Shown piece by piece: positions 31,502 to 43,020 of a DNA stretch of 64,000 nucleotides. The notes beneath the pieces were generated by a model that saw only the letters and a list, made by a program, of their open reading frames with translations, was not told the DNA's origin and ran no database searches. Within the stretch, counting starts at the first letter, position 1. Each line of letters starts with the position of its first letter. The position numbers and the translations under genes were made by a program. The stretch is from Himantopus leucocephalus (taxonomy: Eukaryota; Chordata; Aves; Charadriiformes; Recurvirostridae): the NCBI GenBank assembly GCA_003993805.1, contig RSEF01000020.1, forward strand, positions 3,112,781 through 3,176,780, in the 5' to 3' direction.

Positions 31502-32408
31502 TTTTCATGAGTATGTGGCAGTCACAAATCACTCCTCCTCCATGCAAAACTGCAGGCATTGACCTGCTGCGTCCTGGCTGCCGTCTGTGTTCCTCCTCTG
31601 CTGCATCGCTCCACCTCCAGATGGAAAACCTTTCCATAGTGGCAAAATGGACAGTTTTCCCTGTGATGACCTGGCAGAGGAAAATGGGAGGTTCATTTTA
31701 GTTGTGTGGTGGGTGCACGTTTAGTTCTGTCAGTCAGGAGGGTAAGGTAGGGGGCAGGTTGTTAAAACAACTTTTTTGCATCTGCTTCACGTTTGCCTTC
31801 GTGTCAAGCCCCAAGAGAGTCATCAGATGGCGGGATGCGGAGCCAGAGCTTTCTGCTTGGCTGAGAACCTGGCTGGAAGCGCTGTTCTCCAGCCTCAAAA
31901 GGCTGCTGAGAAGGCAGATTCCCTCGCTACCTACATTTACTCTTTTTGCTGTACTGAAGGGGAGACGGCAGAAGATCTGGTGTCTGTTCCAGAGATCCCC
32001 AAAGAGCACCAGGGACGTCTTTGCTGCCGCTGGAAATATGCGGCGCTGTGGCCTCTGCTGGTCACAATTAGCTCAAGCGACTCCTTTGGGCTTTCTGAGC
32101 TTCTTAGAAAGGTACCTGCCAAATTGTATAGCTTGCAATAATTTTAACTTTGCTTACACTAAAATACTATCCCGGACTATCTGGGGAGCCTTGTTCTGTG
32201 CGGTGCGTTGCCTGCTTGAAGAGAAACATGGGAGCTTCAGGAACTGTGCCAGTCGGTGTGATCTGCGAAGCTTTCCATTCCCTACACTGATGAGAAAACA
32301 TATGGGTGTTAAAATGTACCACAGTAGAGAGACATTTATAAAGGGAGGTTTGTCATGAAGTTTCAGATCAGCACGGCTTCTTGGCGGTCTTTACATTGCA
32401 TTGTACCA

Positions 32409-32473
32409 TTTTATTTTTTTTTGTGTATGGTGGTTTGGGGTTTTTGCGGGGGGTTGTTTGGTTGGTTTTTTTA
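32409..32473 (+). repeat. T/G-only low-complexity tract
   Basis: Almost only T and G, with GGTTTGGGG, GCGGGGGG and GGTTGG blocks inside T runs. It is the complement-type counterpart of the A/C tracts. Confidence 0.8.
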
Positions 32474-34230
32474 ATGCAAAGCTATTATGGTATTAATAAT
32501 ATGTCATTTTCAATTTAGAGGGGCGGAACAGTAGATGTCTGGAATGCTGTTGAGTTCACTGTGGATACAGCAGTGCTGGTTGAGTGCTGTTCAACTTTTA
32601 CATTATCATCTCTCACTTCCGTTTCCTTTATTTTCCTTTAAATTTTATTATCTCTCTCTTCTAGTGAAAAAGAAGTATTTGAATTGCAGAGCTGAGCTGG
32701 TGCTTCCTCCTCGTGGGAATAAGAGCTCGGCTTCTCCTCCCTCAAAGCACAGCCTCAGATCTCTGTTTCCTTTCAGCTCTGGAGCGCCTGTTTGCTTTGA
32801 CTGGTGTGTTAGGTGGGGAGTGAGTCCTGCTGCCTTCAGAATCGAGGTGTTGTCCTAGGAGGATGAGGCATCACGGAAGAGTGGGTTTTTTCATCCTGCA
32901 GATTGTGTTGTCTGTGTGCAAGACCTTTGGGTTATAATTAATCTTCTTAGAAACTTGCATGGTGTGGTATACAAGGCATTTTCAAATAAAAATTCAAGCA
33001 TTATAACATTCCTTAGATACAGTTTCATAACTGGGGGGCAAATTGCCTGAAGACCTAAACTTAAAAAGTTGTGTTCATAGGGAGGGGGAAATAACCTCCG
33101 AGTAAAACGTATGGCAATTAAATATCTAAGTGATGTCACTTGCTTAGAAGCACCTTTGGCGAAGATCTCATTATTTGATACCATATAATGTGTTCTTTGT
33201 AATACCGTAAGTTGGGGACATTCTCTTTCTGCAGTATGTTGTACGGAGAAACTGATGCCCGCTCTGCCTGCGTGTGTGTGGGCGTACAGGTACAAGCGCT
33301 CCACAGGCTCTGTCTCCTTGTGTGTCTGTGCTGTGGGAACCCGATCTGTATCGGGGGCTCATATGCCCCGTAACGATACTAACAAATACAGAAAGAGGCA
33401 TAAAACGTGGTAAGATCGTTGTTACGTCATTGCGTTACAGTTTGGCCGCTGGATGGGCGCTTGCCGCCCCTTCGGCGTTCCGCAGGCGCACACGAACAGG
33501 CAGACACACACACGACTACCTTTGTGAAAGGGGAGGGTCCAGCCCTTGGAGTGCAAGTCACTTCAGTGACGTTTTCTCCTCCCTGTGGCCTCAGTAATCA
33601 CTGTTAAATTTACTTAGATGCTGCATAAATATTTATTTATTTATACACTGAGACCACTGTCTAAAACTGAACAAGAAATCTGAAGCTCATTATTGCTTTC
33701 AGCGTGGCTGAGGCTGAAGTAACAGATGAAAGAGGAGGGATCTCCTAATTATTGCCTACTTCTAAGCATTGGTGTTCAAGAATAAAGTGTTAGTAAAGTA
33801 ATTAAAATGGAGGAGAAGCGATGAACTTTCCATTTGCCAAAACATTAGGCTTAACATATAACGGGGAAAATACAGAAACTTTCTGTTAAGCTTTCGATGT
33901 TAATCAGTGGTGAGGAGCTATTTCTTTATAAAAACATCTGCATGTATCTATCAATAGCGTGCAAGTGTTGATTGTGTGTTACAATACTTCATTTTAATTA
34001 GACTCCATAGGAGATAGTTAAAGGGTTGATGGGGAAAGATATTGTAGCAGTAAATATTATGGCACATTTGGAAAGGGAGAGGATAAGAACACATTGCCTT
34101 CAACGTTTGATGTAAGTCACACTCTGCACTCTGGGACACACTTGTCACTGCTTTTGACTGTAGAAACTCAGTGATACATCACGTTGCAGTTTGGCAAATC
34201 TTCCTTAGGGGACTAGTTTGTCACTGAAAC

Positions 34231-34501
34231 ACCCCGGTGAGGCAGATGGGGCAAGGCTCGCCTGTACTCCTCGGCGATTGCTGGGTCACGCCGGCAGACG
34301 AGGTGGTGAGGGGGGCCCATGGTTGGAGAAGAGCTGATGCCGAGTTGGATGCTGGGCGCAGAGCCCAAGAGGTGAGCGGGGAACGGGGCTGGTCGGGGCT
34401 CAGCAGCCCGTCGCAACTTGCCGTGACCGCGGAGGTTCCTCCCAGCAGGGCTCGGTGACACGCGCAGCAGCTGGGCGGGCAGGGGGGGACAGGGGCAGGG
34501 G
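34231..34501. promoter_or_regulatory. Intronic CpG-island-like segment
   Basis: About 20 CpG in 270 bases at roughly 65% GC, giving an observed/expected ratio near 0.7 by hand count. This stands out from the surrounding AT-rich intron, and the flanks drop sharply. In birds such islands are often promoters or poised regulatory regions. I see no conserved coding frame inside. A run of G blocks at the right end is listed separately. It could be an alternative or antisense promoter in the PTPRK intron; nothing here proves transcription. Confidence 0.55.
34473..34501 (+). other. G-quadruplex motif
   Basis: Five G blocks are separated by one to three bases: GGG C GGG CA G7 ACA GGGG CA GGGG. This meets the usual quadruplex pattern with short loops, which favours stability. 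It lies at the edge of the CpG-rich segment. Confidence 0.75.
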
Positions 34502-37500
34502 TGTCTCTGTAAAAGGAAAGATGAGGGCATGCACACAAATAACTGTCCCGATCCTTTAGTCCCAGGACTTGGCAGTGATGTTTTTACTGCTTTTATGTGT
34601 TGATTGATTTCTTTTTGGCCTGTAGCCCGTTCAGCGAGTCTTTAGCCCTTTGCATTGTGCTTTATTGAAATCCGAGTCCTTTTTCCTGCTTTTGGATGTA
34701 ACTCGTTGCAGGGTCAGCAGGCTGTGGCCTTTATTCACTTTAAAAACAGACTAAAGCCTAATTAGAAAACTGAGCAGCTTCCTTCCTATCCCTGCACGTG
34801 GTAGGGAAAGTAGTTTCAAAGAAATTAAGTAACTTGACTTAAATTCTAAAAATAAAGAAATAAAATGAGCAGCAAATGTGCGTTTAAATCTGACTCCTGC
34901 CCCAAGCTGTAGCTCTCACATTTGAAATGCAGTGCAGGTTCTCATCTGGATTCCTCGTTACTGGTTCTGCCATCCCAAGATGAGACAAAATGAGGTTTCG
35001 TCTTGTATAGTAGGTGGCAGTTTGAAGCATTAACTGCTGTGGAAGAAGATTTGAAAGGCAATTTCCCTTCTCAATTTTCTCTTAAGTCATTAAAATTCAT
35101 CTTCGGTTCTTGAAACATCCAAATTTCTGTTCTGCTTAGGTATCTGGGTTTGAGATCTTACGATTGTTCACTGCGCTGAATATCCCTTAAAATTTATGGC
35201 GAACTGTTTGACACCATTTTACAAATAGTCCATGATTCTACAGATTTATCTTTAGTAGTTTAATTTTTTCCCCTGCCAAATTGACGCTAATCTCATCTAT
35301 GAACTGAGTTTAAAACTACTTAAACCTGAAGCTACTTCTTTGCTTTTTACTTATTAGAGTTTTGCACTGCTAAGGCACTTTGTTGTTACTTGACTGTCTT
35401 CAGGTTGGACATATTCTGACTACTTAATCCTTACTTAATATATTGTTCTGTGGTACTAATCACTCTGTCATCAGTAAAGTGAATGGAGCGTACTGTTTAC
35501 TCATCTGTGCCTTAAAAGCACCTGTTTGGGAGGTGAAGGAGACTCCAAGTTTGTCTTAGAAGTGCAGAAGAGTATAAAAATAACTTAATAACTGTGCCAC
35601 CTTATTTGAATTTAAAATAGCTCTTTCTTAATTCATAAAAGCTCATGGCAGGAGTTGTCAGGCTTTGGGTGTCGGAAGGGTGATGAATTTGCGTGGGAGT
35701 GTGGAGGCTATGAGAATACATAGGACTTTCTGTGCCTCCTTTCTTTAGGAAGCTGGTGGAAGGGGAATAACCTTTTGTCGTACTCGTGTCACGTCTTATT
35801 TTGGTTTAAGACTGATGAGATGAGAGAAATCTGGCTGTCAAGAGTAGCCTGTCTCCTCTTGCCTGTCTTTTTGGTTCCTGCAGACCTCAGCTTCCACTGT
35901 ACAGAAGAGGCAAAGCCTGTAGCTAATCCAACCCAAAGCATCTGGGGGGGGATTTTCTTCTGGTCCCTGCTGCTCACTGCCCCCGCTCCTGCCACTGACT
36001 TTTAACTGATGTCCTCTCATCTCTTCTTAATACTGGCTCCATGCCACACTTGTTTTTACTAGTTACGTTTAACTCTACAACCAATTTAAGCGTGAGCACT
36101 CTGTGATGTGTTAATTCACCTGGGATACGGGAGCTGCGTGTGGTTTTTATGTCTGAACAATAACCCTAATAAATGATAATTTCAAAAATTTCAGGTTAAT
36201 CACAGCACTCTTTTCAAGGTGCTACAATAATATGTTATGAGGAAGTGAAACATGGATATAGACAGTATTTATTTATATCCTAACCATGACACTTCTCTGT
36301 CCTGGAAGAGACTGTTGGCAACGCTCGCTGTCTGTCAAGTACAGCAGAAAAGTGAGGGTATGAGGAGGTTCATCTTGTTCTCTCAAGTTATTTTGTGTTT
36401 AAAGGCAGACACGAAAAGAGAAGGTTAAATGAATGGTGAGAACCTCTTCTTTTTTTCTTTTTTTTTTCTTGAATTGTGCCTGTAATTGTGTGCTGCTCAT
36501 TAAGTAGCCAAAGGCCTTTTGAAAACTCCTTTCATTTGAGAAAGATGCCAGACAGAGCTGCTTGTGAAATAATTATAGAAAATGAGTGTTGATGCATGTT
36601 TTGACTCTGCTGCAGAAGTAATTCTGTCTTCTCTAGTTGAAGTAATTACGTTTGTTTCTAAATAGAGGAAAAGAAACGGTAATTGTCAAAAAATACATAG
36701 GTCCAACTTCTACATTTGTGTAGCGGCAGATAGATGAGAAGCAAAAAACCTAATTATTATATTAGTGTAGTCCTTATTATGTATTACTCATTGAAGTGAG
36801 GTGCCGTTATTAAACACATTGAGTCGTGAAAGATTTGTGGGATTTAGAGACTCATTTGCCTGACAGTCTCGTTAGCACTGTAGAGTATAAACATTTTTAT
36901 TGTATGCTGGGTTAATAATGGACTTAGTGTGGATATCTGCAGGAACTCACTAGCCATTAATTGCTTTAAAATTCTTTTTTCCGGGTAAAGAAGGTTTTCA
37001 GTCACTGTAAACTAGAATCCTCGCATAGGGAAGGGACTACAGCTTATATTTCTACGCCTATGAAGTTTCTTCTCAGTTCAGGTGGCCAGAAGGGTAGAGT
37101 CGTGCTAGCAGCCGTGATGATGTCTCTGCTACTTTTGGAGTGGGCTGGAACTGCTGTGTTTTGTGTGGGTCAGCCAACAGTCACGAGATAAACACCGCTG
37201 CTCTTACCCCAGGCAGCACGGACCTGGAAACCCCTCAGCCCGTTCCCATTTCACCCTCCATCTTTTCAAAAGGGTGAGAAATGTGGTTGCTCACCCTGAG
37301 AACTGACATCCCTAAGTTTTTGTTGCGGTATCAAATGATGCGAGAGCTTACTGCCTTCAGTGAGGACAAGGGTTAAGTGTATGTTGGGGAGGAGAATTCA
37401 AAAGCACTGTGTGGGAAAGTCTAGGATGCAACTAACTGCTCAGACTTGCAGCTGATGGATGCTGTTTGGTTTTCTGTTGTGAATGTGGGCCTTGCAAAAA

Positions 37501-39167
37501 GCACCTGTGTTCCTGGTCTGGAAGATAAACTAAAATTCCTAGAAATCTAGATGAACCTGCAGTGGGCTCGCCAGCAGCCCTGGCAGGAGAAACCCTTGCC
37601 AGAGAGCACTGCTTCTTCTCTATGAAAACAGTAACACTGTGTTTATCAAAATACAACAGGCAAAGAAAACACGTTATTGCGCATGTCATAGGTAGTGCAG
37701 CGCTGTGGGAGATCCCCGTGTCCTTGCAGTAACTAGCCGGACAGGCAATTACCTGTAAGTAAACGAGGGCTCCATGGCAGGAGTCATTTTTCCTATGTTG
37801 GCTTTCCTAAATGTCGTTGTGCTTCTGCTGACCACAGTGCATAGCCAGGCCTTGATGAGTTCAGAGTCGCTCATGGTTTAATGTGCTGAACGCTGAATTG
37901 GCCTTCAAGCCTTGCTGTGGTACGTGGTCTTTTTGAGTTTACCGTCAGTCCTTCACAGTCTGGGGATGCAGGGAAGACATCTGTTCTTCAGGCCCCCGTG
38001 ATTCTGGTGATCGCAGCTACCTAAGATGTGAAGGTGTATGGACAGGGTCAGAACACGTCAGAGTAGCGGGCTGCATTCATATTCACGTGAATGCATATTT
38101 AACAGGTGTACATCAGTTGTGGCATCATGGACTTCAGTCATGGACATGAATGGACACTTTTTGCATTTCTGAGATCTGTGACGATTGGGAAGATTCTGCA
38201 TTCACCCAGTTGTTGTCTGGTCATGGCAAACCTGACCATGTAAAATCACTTAACAGGTTCCGGGGTTAAGGTTGTGAGCTTGTTTTGTGTTTCAGCCTGT
38301 TTTCAAAAGAAGACTGTTCAGTTGCGAACTGGCCTTTGCACGGTGCACTAGCAGCAAAGTAGGCAGCAAACTTCCCTATTCCAGACCACTAGCAAGACGC
38401 ACGTTAGATTTTAAACAAAAAATTAAATTCTTTGTTAATTTCAGTGGCCTTTTATCATCCTCTAGGGTTGAATCCCATTTGCAAGGCAATTCTTTCAGTT
38501 TTGATGAGATGTCAAAAGTGATGCAAGAATCCTCCCTGCTTTTTGGAGCAGAAGGTCAGAGTCCTAAGCGTTTTGTTTTGACGTAAAATTTCGATGAGTT
38601 AACCAAACCACTGTGCGGACTTGCATACAAATCGCCCCTTGGTGAGTCACGAAATAATACTCCATTTCCATTTTTATTTTTTTATTTTTTATTCTTGCTT
38701 GTGCTGGAAAGCTTTGGGAAAACGCATGATGCTGTCAAGACTGTCAAAACTTCATGTAGTCAATTTCAGCTCTAAAAAAAATAAAAAATACAACTCCAGT
38801 GTGAATGGGAACAGGGAGAACCTGGCAAACTCTCTGACATCAAGGAATGAGGAGGGTGTTGAGAGATTACCCCTCTTCAAGATCATGAGCAACATATGTT
38901 CAACCTGTTTTCTCTTGTTTCTCGGGGAGTTTAAAACAAAAAAAAAAGGCCATCTTTTTCCCCCCAGAATTTCCATACTTGGAAAAGAAAACAGTATATG
39001 CTAAATTTTTGTGCTTGCATAGCTTTAGTGGGGAGGAAGGTCTGTTTCTAACTGGCTTCAGGTCATAGCGGTAACATGAGCTATGGACTGGCAGGTGTGA
39101 AGTCTATTGGTGTGGTCTCATGGAAGCCTGTGGGTTACTGGAGCTTCTTGGAAATGCTGTTTTCATG

Positions 39168-39604
39168 CAGAAGTTTTATCCCTCCAACATCTGCTGGAAG
39201 AGCAGCGTGGCAGGACACAAGCGATCCAAGAGGTTTTTGGAGTGCAGAAAGAATAATTTTAGGTTGCGGGTGCTGCATGAGCCAAAAAAGAGGAGACTCT
39301 CAGTTGGACCTGCTACTCGTGAACAGTTTGGGACGCTGAAGGTTAGTGGCAGCTTTGGCTGCTGTGCCCGTAAGATGATGATATGTAAGTCCCTAGGGGA
39401 AGTGAGGCAGGTGAGTGGCTGAATAATAGTTGTAATAAAGAGGACAGAGCCAGATCATCCTGGAGATGCTCAGTGAGAGGATCAGAAGAAATAGATCTGT
39501 ACAAATTTCAAAGCTGAATGTAACTTTGAAGTTAGCTGTGCTTTGGGTGAGGAGTTGGACCAGGTGACTTGCAAAGATCTCCAACCTGAATTGTTCTATG
39601 ATTG
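39168..39604 (+). mobile_element. CR1 retrotransposon, endonuclease fragment joined to 3' end
   Basis: The part up to about 39420 translates to the C-terminal end of the CR1 ORF2 endonuclease in broken frames. One frame reads YPSNICWKSS, HKRSKRFLEC and later LKVSGSFGC. A neighbouring frame reads QLDLLLVN, matching the LDLLLTN motif of CR1 endonuclease. From about 39436 the sequence jumps to the CR1 3' region (AAGAGGACAGAGCCAG, GCTCAGTGAGAGGATC). It ends with GAGTTGGACCAGGTGAC, TCTCCAACCTGAA and TTCTATGATT. The whole reverse transcriptase region is missing, so this is either one copy with a large internal deletion or two fragments side by side. It is frameshifted and inactive. Confidence 0.85.
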
Positions 39605-40382
39605 ATTTTGTTCCTTATTTGTCATGGGTTATAGTGGAGTATATCACAGGTTCTTGTCTCCTTTAACAGAAATCTTTAATTTACTGTTCTTACTCAAAAA
39701 CCTCACTGTTCTGACCAGGAGTTTTTTCATCCTTGATTTTTAATGGCACAGTATCAGCTGTTAGTGTGTGTTGGAGGTGGGATGATGAGTGAGGAAGCAG
39801 CAGACTAAGTCAAGGACCTGTGGATTTTTAGTCAGGGGTTGAGGAGAAATGGGGAAGAAGACAGGACTTTATGGTCATCCTGTTAGAGGATTGTTGTTCC
39901 CACTACAGCCAGACCAAAGCCAGGCGTTCTCCCAAAGGTGTTATGAATGAGGAGGGACATACTGCACGGAGAACTGCTGCTGTGATCTACATGCAAGTGG
40001 TTTTTTTCTACACTGTTCTTAATGAACCTTCACTGCATGTTTCTAACTCTGAGGGAATGGTATTTTGTGTTAACTCTGTTATGCAGGCTTTATAAATTGC
40101 CTGAGCTACCAAATGGATCACAGACTACTGAAGAGCAGCTGCATGAGGAGTGCAGTCATTTTACTCAATGGGGAGTTGCATACACTGGACTTTGAAAGAC
40201 TCCATTTAAGGGAAGAGAAGAGATCTTCAAAGCCGTCATTTTTCAAGTAAATAACTCTTTAGCTTTGATATGCCTGCTTCATGCTGCCTTGTCAGTCTAG
40301 AGGAAAGATGTACCTTAAATCAAAGTGGACAACTGAGAATAAAAGCTAATAAAAGATTACAATAAAAGAAAGGAATCCCTGT

Positions 40383-40400
40383 AAAAAAAAAAAAAAAAAA
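40383..40400 (+). repeat. A18 homopolymer, possible retroposed tail
   Basis: Eighteen A in a row, preceded within 50 bases by three AATAAAAG-like sites (near 40338, 40347 and 40361), which resemble polyadenylation signals. I could not identify an upstream source gene or flanking target-site duplications. Confidence 0.8.
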
Positions 40401-42963
40401 GAAATACAAGACATGGTTTTACATCCACTGCAGCAAGCATTCGTAGGAGTGAATAGCTAATGTACAGTCCGGGCTGAGATTCTTTTGGTGAACTTTTATC
40501 ATGTACTTAAAGCTCTGCAAAGTGATGTGAAAAATAGTAATGGGAGGAAAAAAAAAATCCCCAACCACACAGTTTTTCTGTCACCTTGCAGAATTTCATA
40601 AAGTTACCATTATGAAAGAAAAATCTGTAATGGGCTGCCGTTAGTTTTGCTGAGCAGGCAGGTACACAGTGCATGAGCATGTGGACCAGGATTCATTAGC
40701 CTCGTATTTTGTAACTGAAATCAACATGATTAATATTAAACAGAGCAGTAGGCCACTGACCCTGAGCAGTCCTGTAGAGGCCATCATTACAGACCAGGCG
40801 TGGGGGAGGCAATAGCACATTATTATAATTGAGAGCATTTATCACTTTTAAGGAAGTTTTTTTGAGTTCCTTGACTTGAGTGAGCATTTCAAACTAGCAA
40901 TCATGGCTAAAAGTAGATTAAGCGACTTTGGAGTTTAGTTCTCTTTCTCCAAGTACTCCAGATTGCTCCTGGTTTGGGGTAGATAGGTGTTTCTGGCTTG
41001 AGCATGTTTCCACATCTAACTCGGTGCAGCGCAGGGGTGCACGTACATCGATGTAACCCTGAGGCAGAATCTGCCATGTTTTGATGCAGGTGGCTCAGTG
41101 GTGTGGCTCTGTGTGGCCCTCAAAGCTGCTGGGTTTTTTGATAAAGCCTCAGAATGGAGAGAGTAAAGGGGATTGTCAAGATGTGTCTATTCAAGTACGT
41201 GGGACACAAGTGCGGAAACGAATCTGCCCTTGTAAGAGAATGAGGTGCGTTACAGAGGTGGTGATGGGAGGTGCAAGAACAGGATGAAGACAAGTTTCTC
41301 TAAACCTCCTTTGGAAACTTTGCAGTGCATTGGAGGACACTTCAGTCTGACCTGCCCTGGGACCACTGCCACGTGCTATTTCTAACTCATTGAAGGGAAA
41401 AAGGGGCTGAAGGTGTCCTCCTTCACATTCACATGACTTTCCTTCCTTTTCTTCTGAGTTCGGAATGGTATGTGGGAAGGAGATGGCTCAGGTAGAGGAC
41501 TGAGTTGTTGAGGGGCCTGGGAGAACCAGTTTGAAGTGATGATGAAAATAGAGTTAATTGCTTTGCTTCATTTTCCCCATGTATAAAAGGAGGATTAGCA
41601 ACAGTTCTGCTTTGTGTGGTGGGAGTGGATATGCCAAGGTTCTGTTTGTTTGTTTTAGCTAGGGCAATTGTAGGGACGCTGCTGTAGCTGTAGCGTTTGC
41701 CATCCTGTTGTCTTTGATACGGTAAATAGCAACTTCGTGTTACCCCGGAGACCTTGGTGTATTCAGCATTTCCACTGTGTTCTTCCCATGGGCACTATTT
41801 TGGTGTTTGTTCCCTTCCTAATTTGTGTAACGCTGTTACATGTCGGGGCAGGATTACATGCAAAACATTTAGTAGCATCTGTGGCTAACGGCAAGAAAAG
41901 TGATTTTGGGGGGTGGGAAACCAAACTCTCACCCCCCTCTTCCCCTCCAAAAGAAAAAAAAAAAAGAGAAGGGAAAGACAGAAAGGAAAAGTCTTCTCAG
42001 TGGGCAGCTGGGGAGGAAGACAAGCGATCAAATCCTCCCCACAACTCCTCTGCAGTGAAGCTCTCGAGCACTGTCATAGAGAGACGATGTAGTTTTCATC
42101 AGAACCTTCTCAAACTCCCGGTTGGTTGCAACCGCTTGAGTTCAGGTTTGTGCTGGGCAGGAGGAGGTGTTGCCTTCTGAGCTAATGGAAAGCCCTGAGA
42201 CAGCCTGTGTGCGTGTCCCGTGTAGGTGTCCCTCACTGGGGTGGGGGCTAGGACCCTTGTAGTTAGGGATTTTCCTCGCTCCGCTTTCTCGGCAGGAATT
42301 CTGTAGGAGCAGGTGGTAGTATGGAGAAGCTCTTCTTCCAGATAAACACCTTCGTAACTTGACAGGTGAAACTAGATGCCACAATTCTGAAGCAGAAGAG
42401 CACATGGTACTGTGAAGAGCAGGTTCTGGCTGACCCTCAGATCACTGTTGGCAGTTTTATCCATCGTAGGGAAGAATTACAACAAGTTTTACCTCTTACA
42501 GGCAAGCGCGCTGCAACAAAGGCAGACTCTGAAGAAGCAATAAAGCAATAGTATCAGCACATCCCTCTCCCACTGATGTCCTGCTGTTTATACACATCTT
42601 AGAAAACCATTCTCACAGTGTGGAAAATTGTCAGAGATTCCAGAGTACTTCGTGCTGAATTGCACCAGAACTGTGCTGTGCACAGCCCTCTGAATGTCAG
42701 AACGGCTCATTTTGGTTTTATAGTCAATGCAAATGAATTAATAATGGCTTGCCACTTACTATAAATAATGCCCCATTTCCTCCGTGTAAGTGTGCAGATC
42801 CCGCAGAAGACGATGTTTTTGACAGACCGTAGGCCCAACAGAGCTCTTTCTCTCGAGACGGTTTGGACTGGTAGAAATAATGTGTGCGCGGTTTTAGGCA
42901 CTGCATATCTGGGAGCAGCTGGTTTTTACTTCCTTTTCTTCTGTGGTCTATCCTACTCCATTT

Positions 42964-43020
42964 AAAAAAAACCCAAACAAACAAAAAAAAAAACCCAAAA
43001 AAACCAAACCAAAACAAAAA
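42964..43020 (+). repeat. A-rich low-complexity tract (AAAC/AACC-type)
   Basis: Fifty-seven bases made only of A and C, built from irregular AAAC, AACCC and poly(A) blocks. It gives a strongly purine-skewed strand and open frames of low complexity in the minus strand. Confidence 0.88.
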
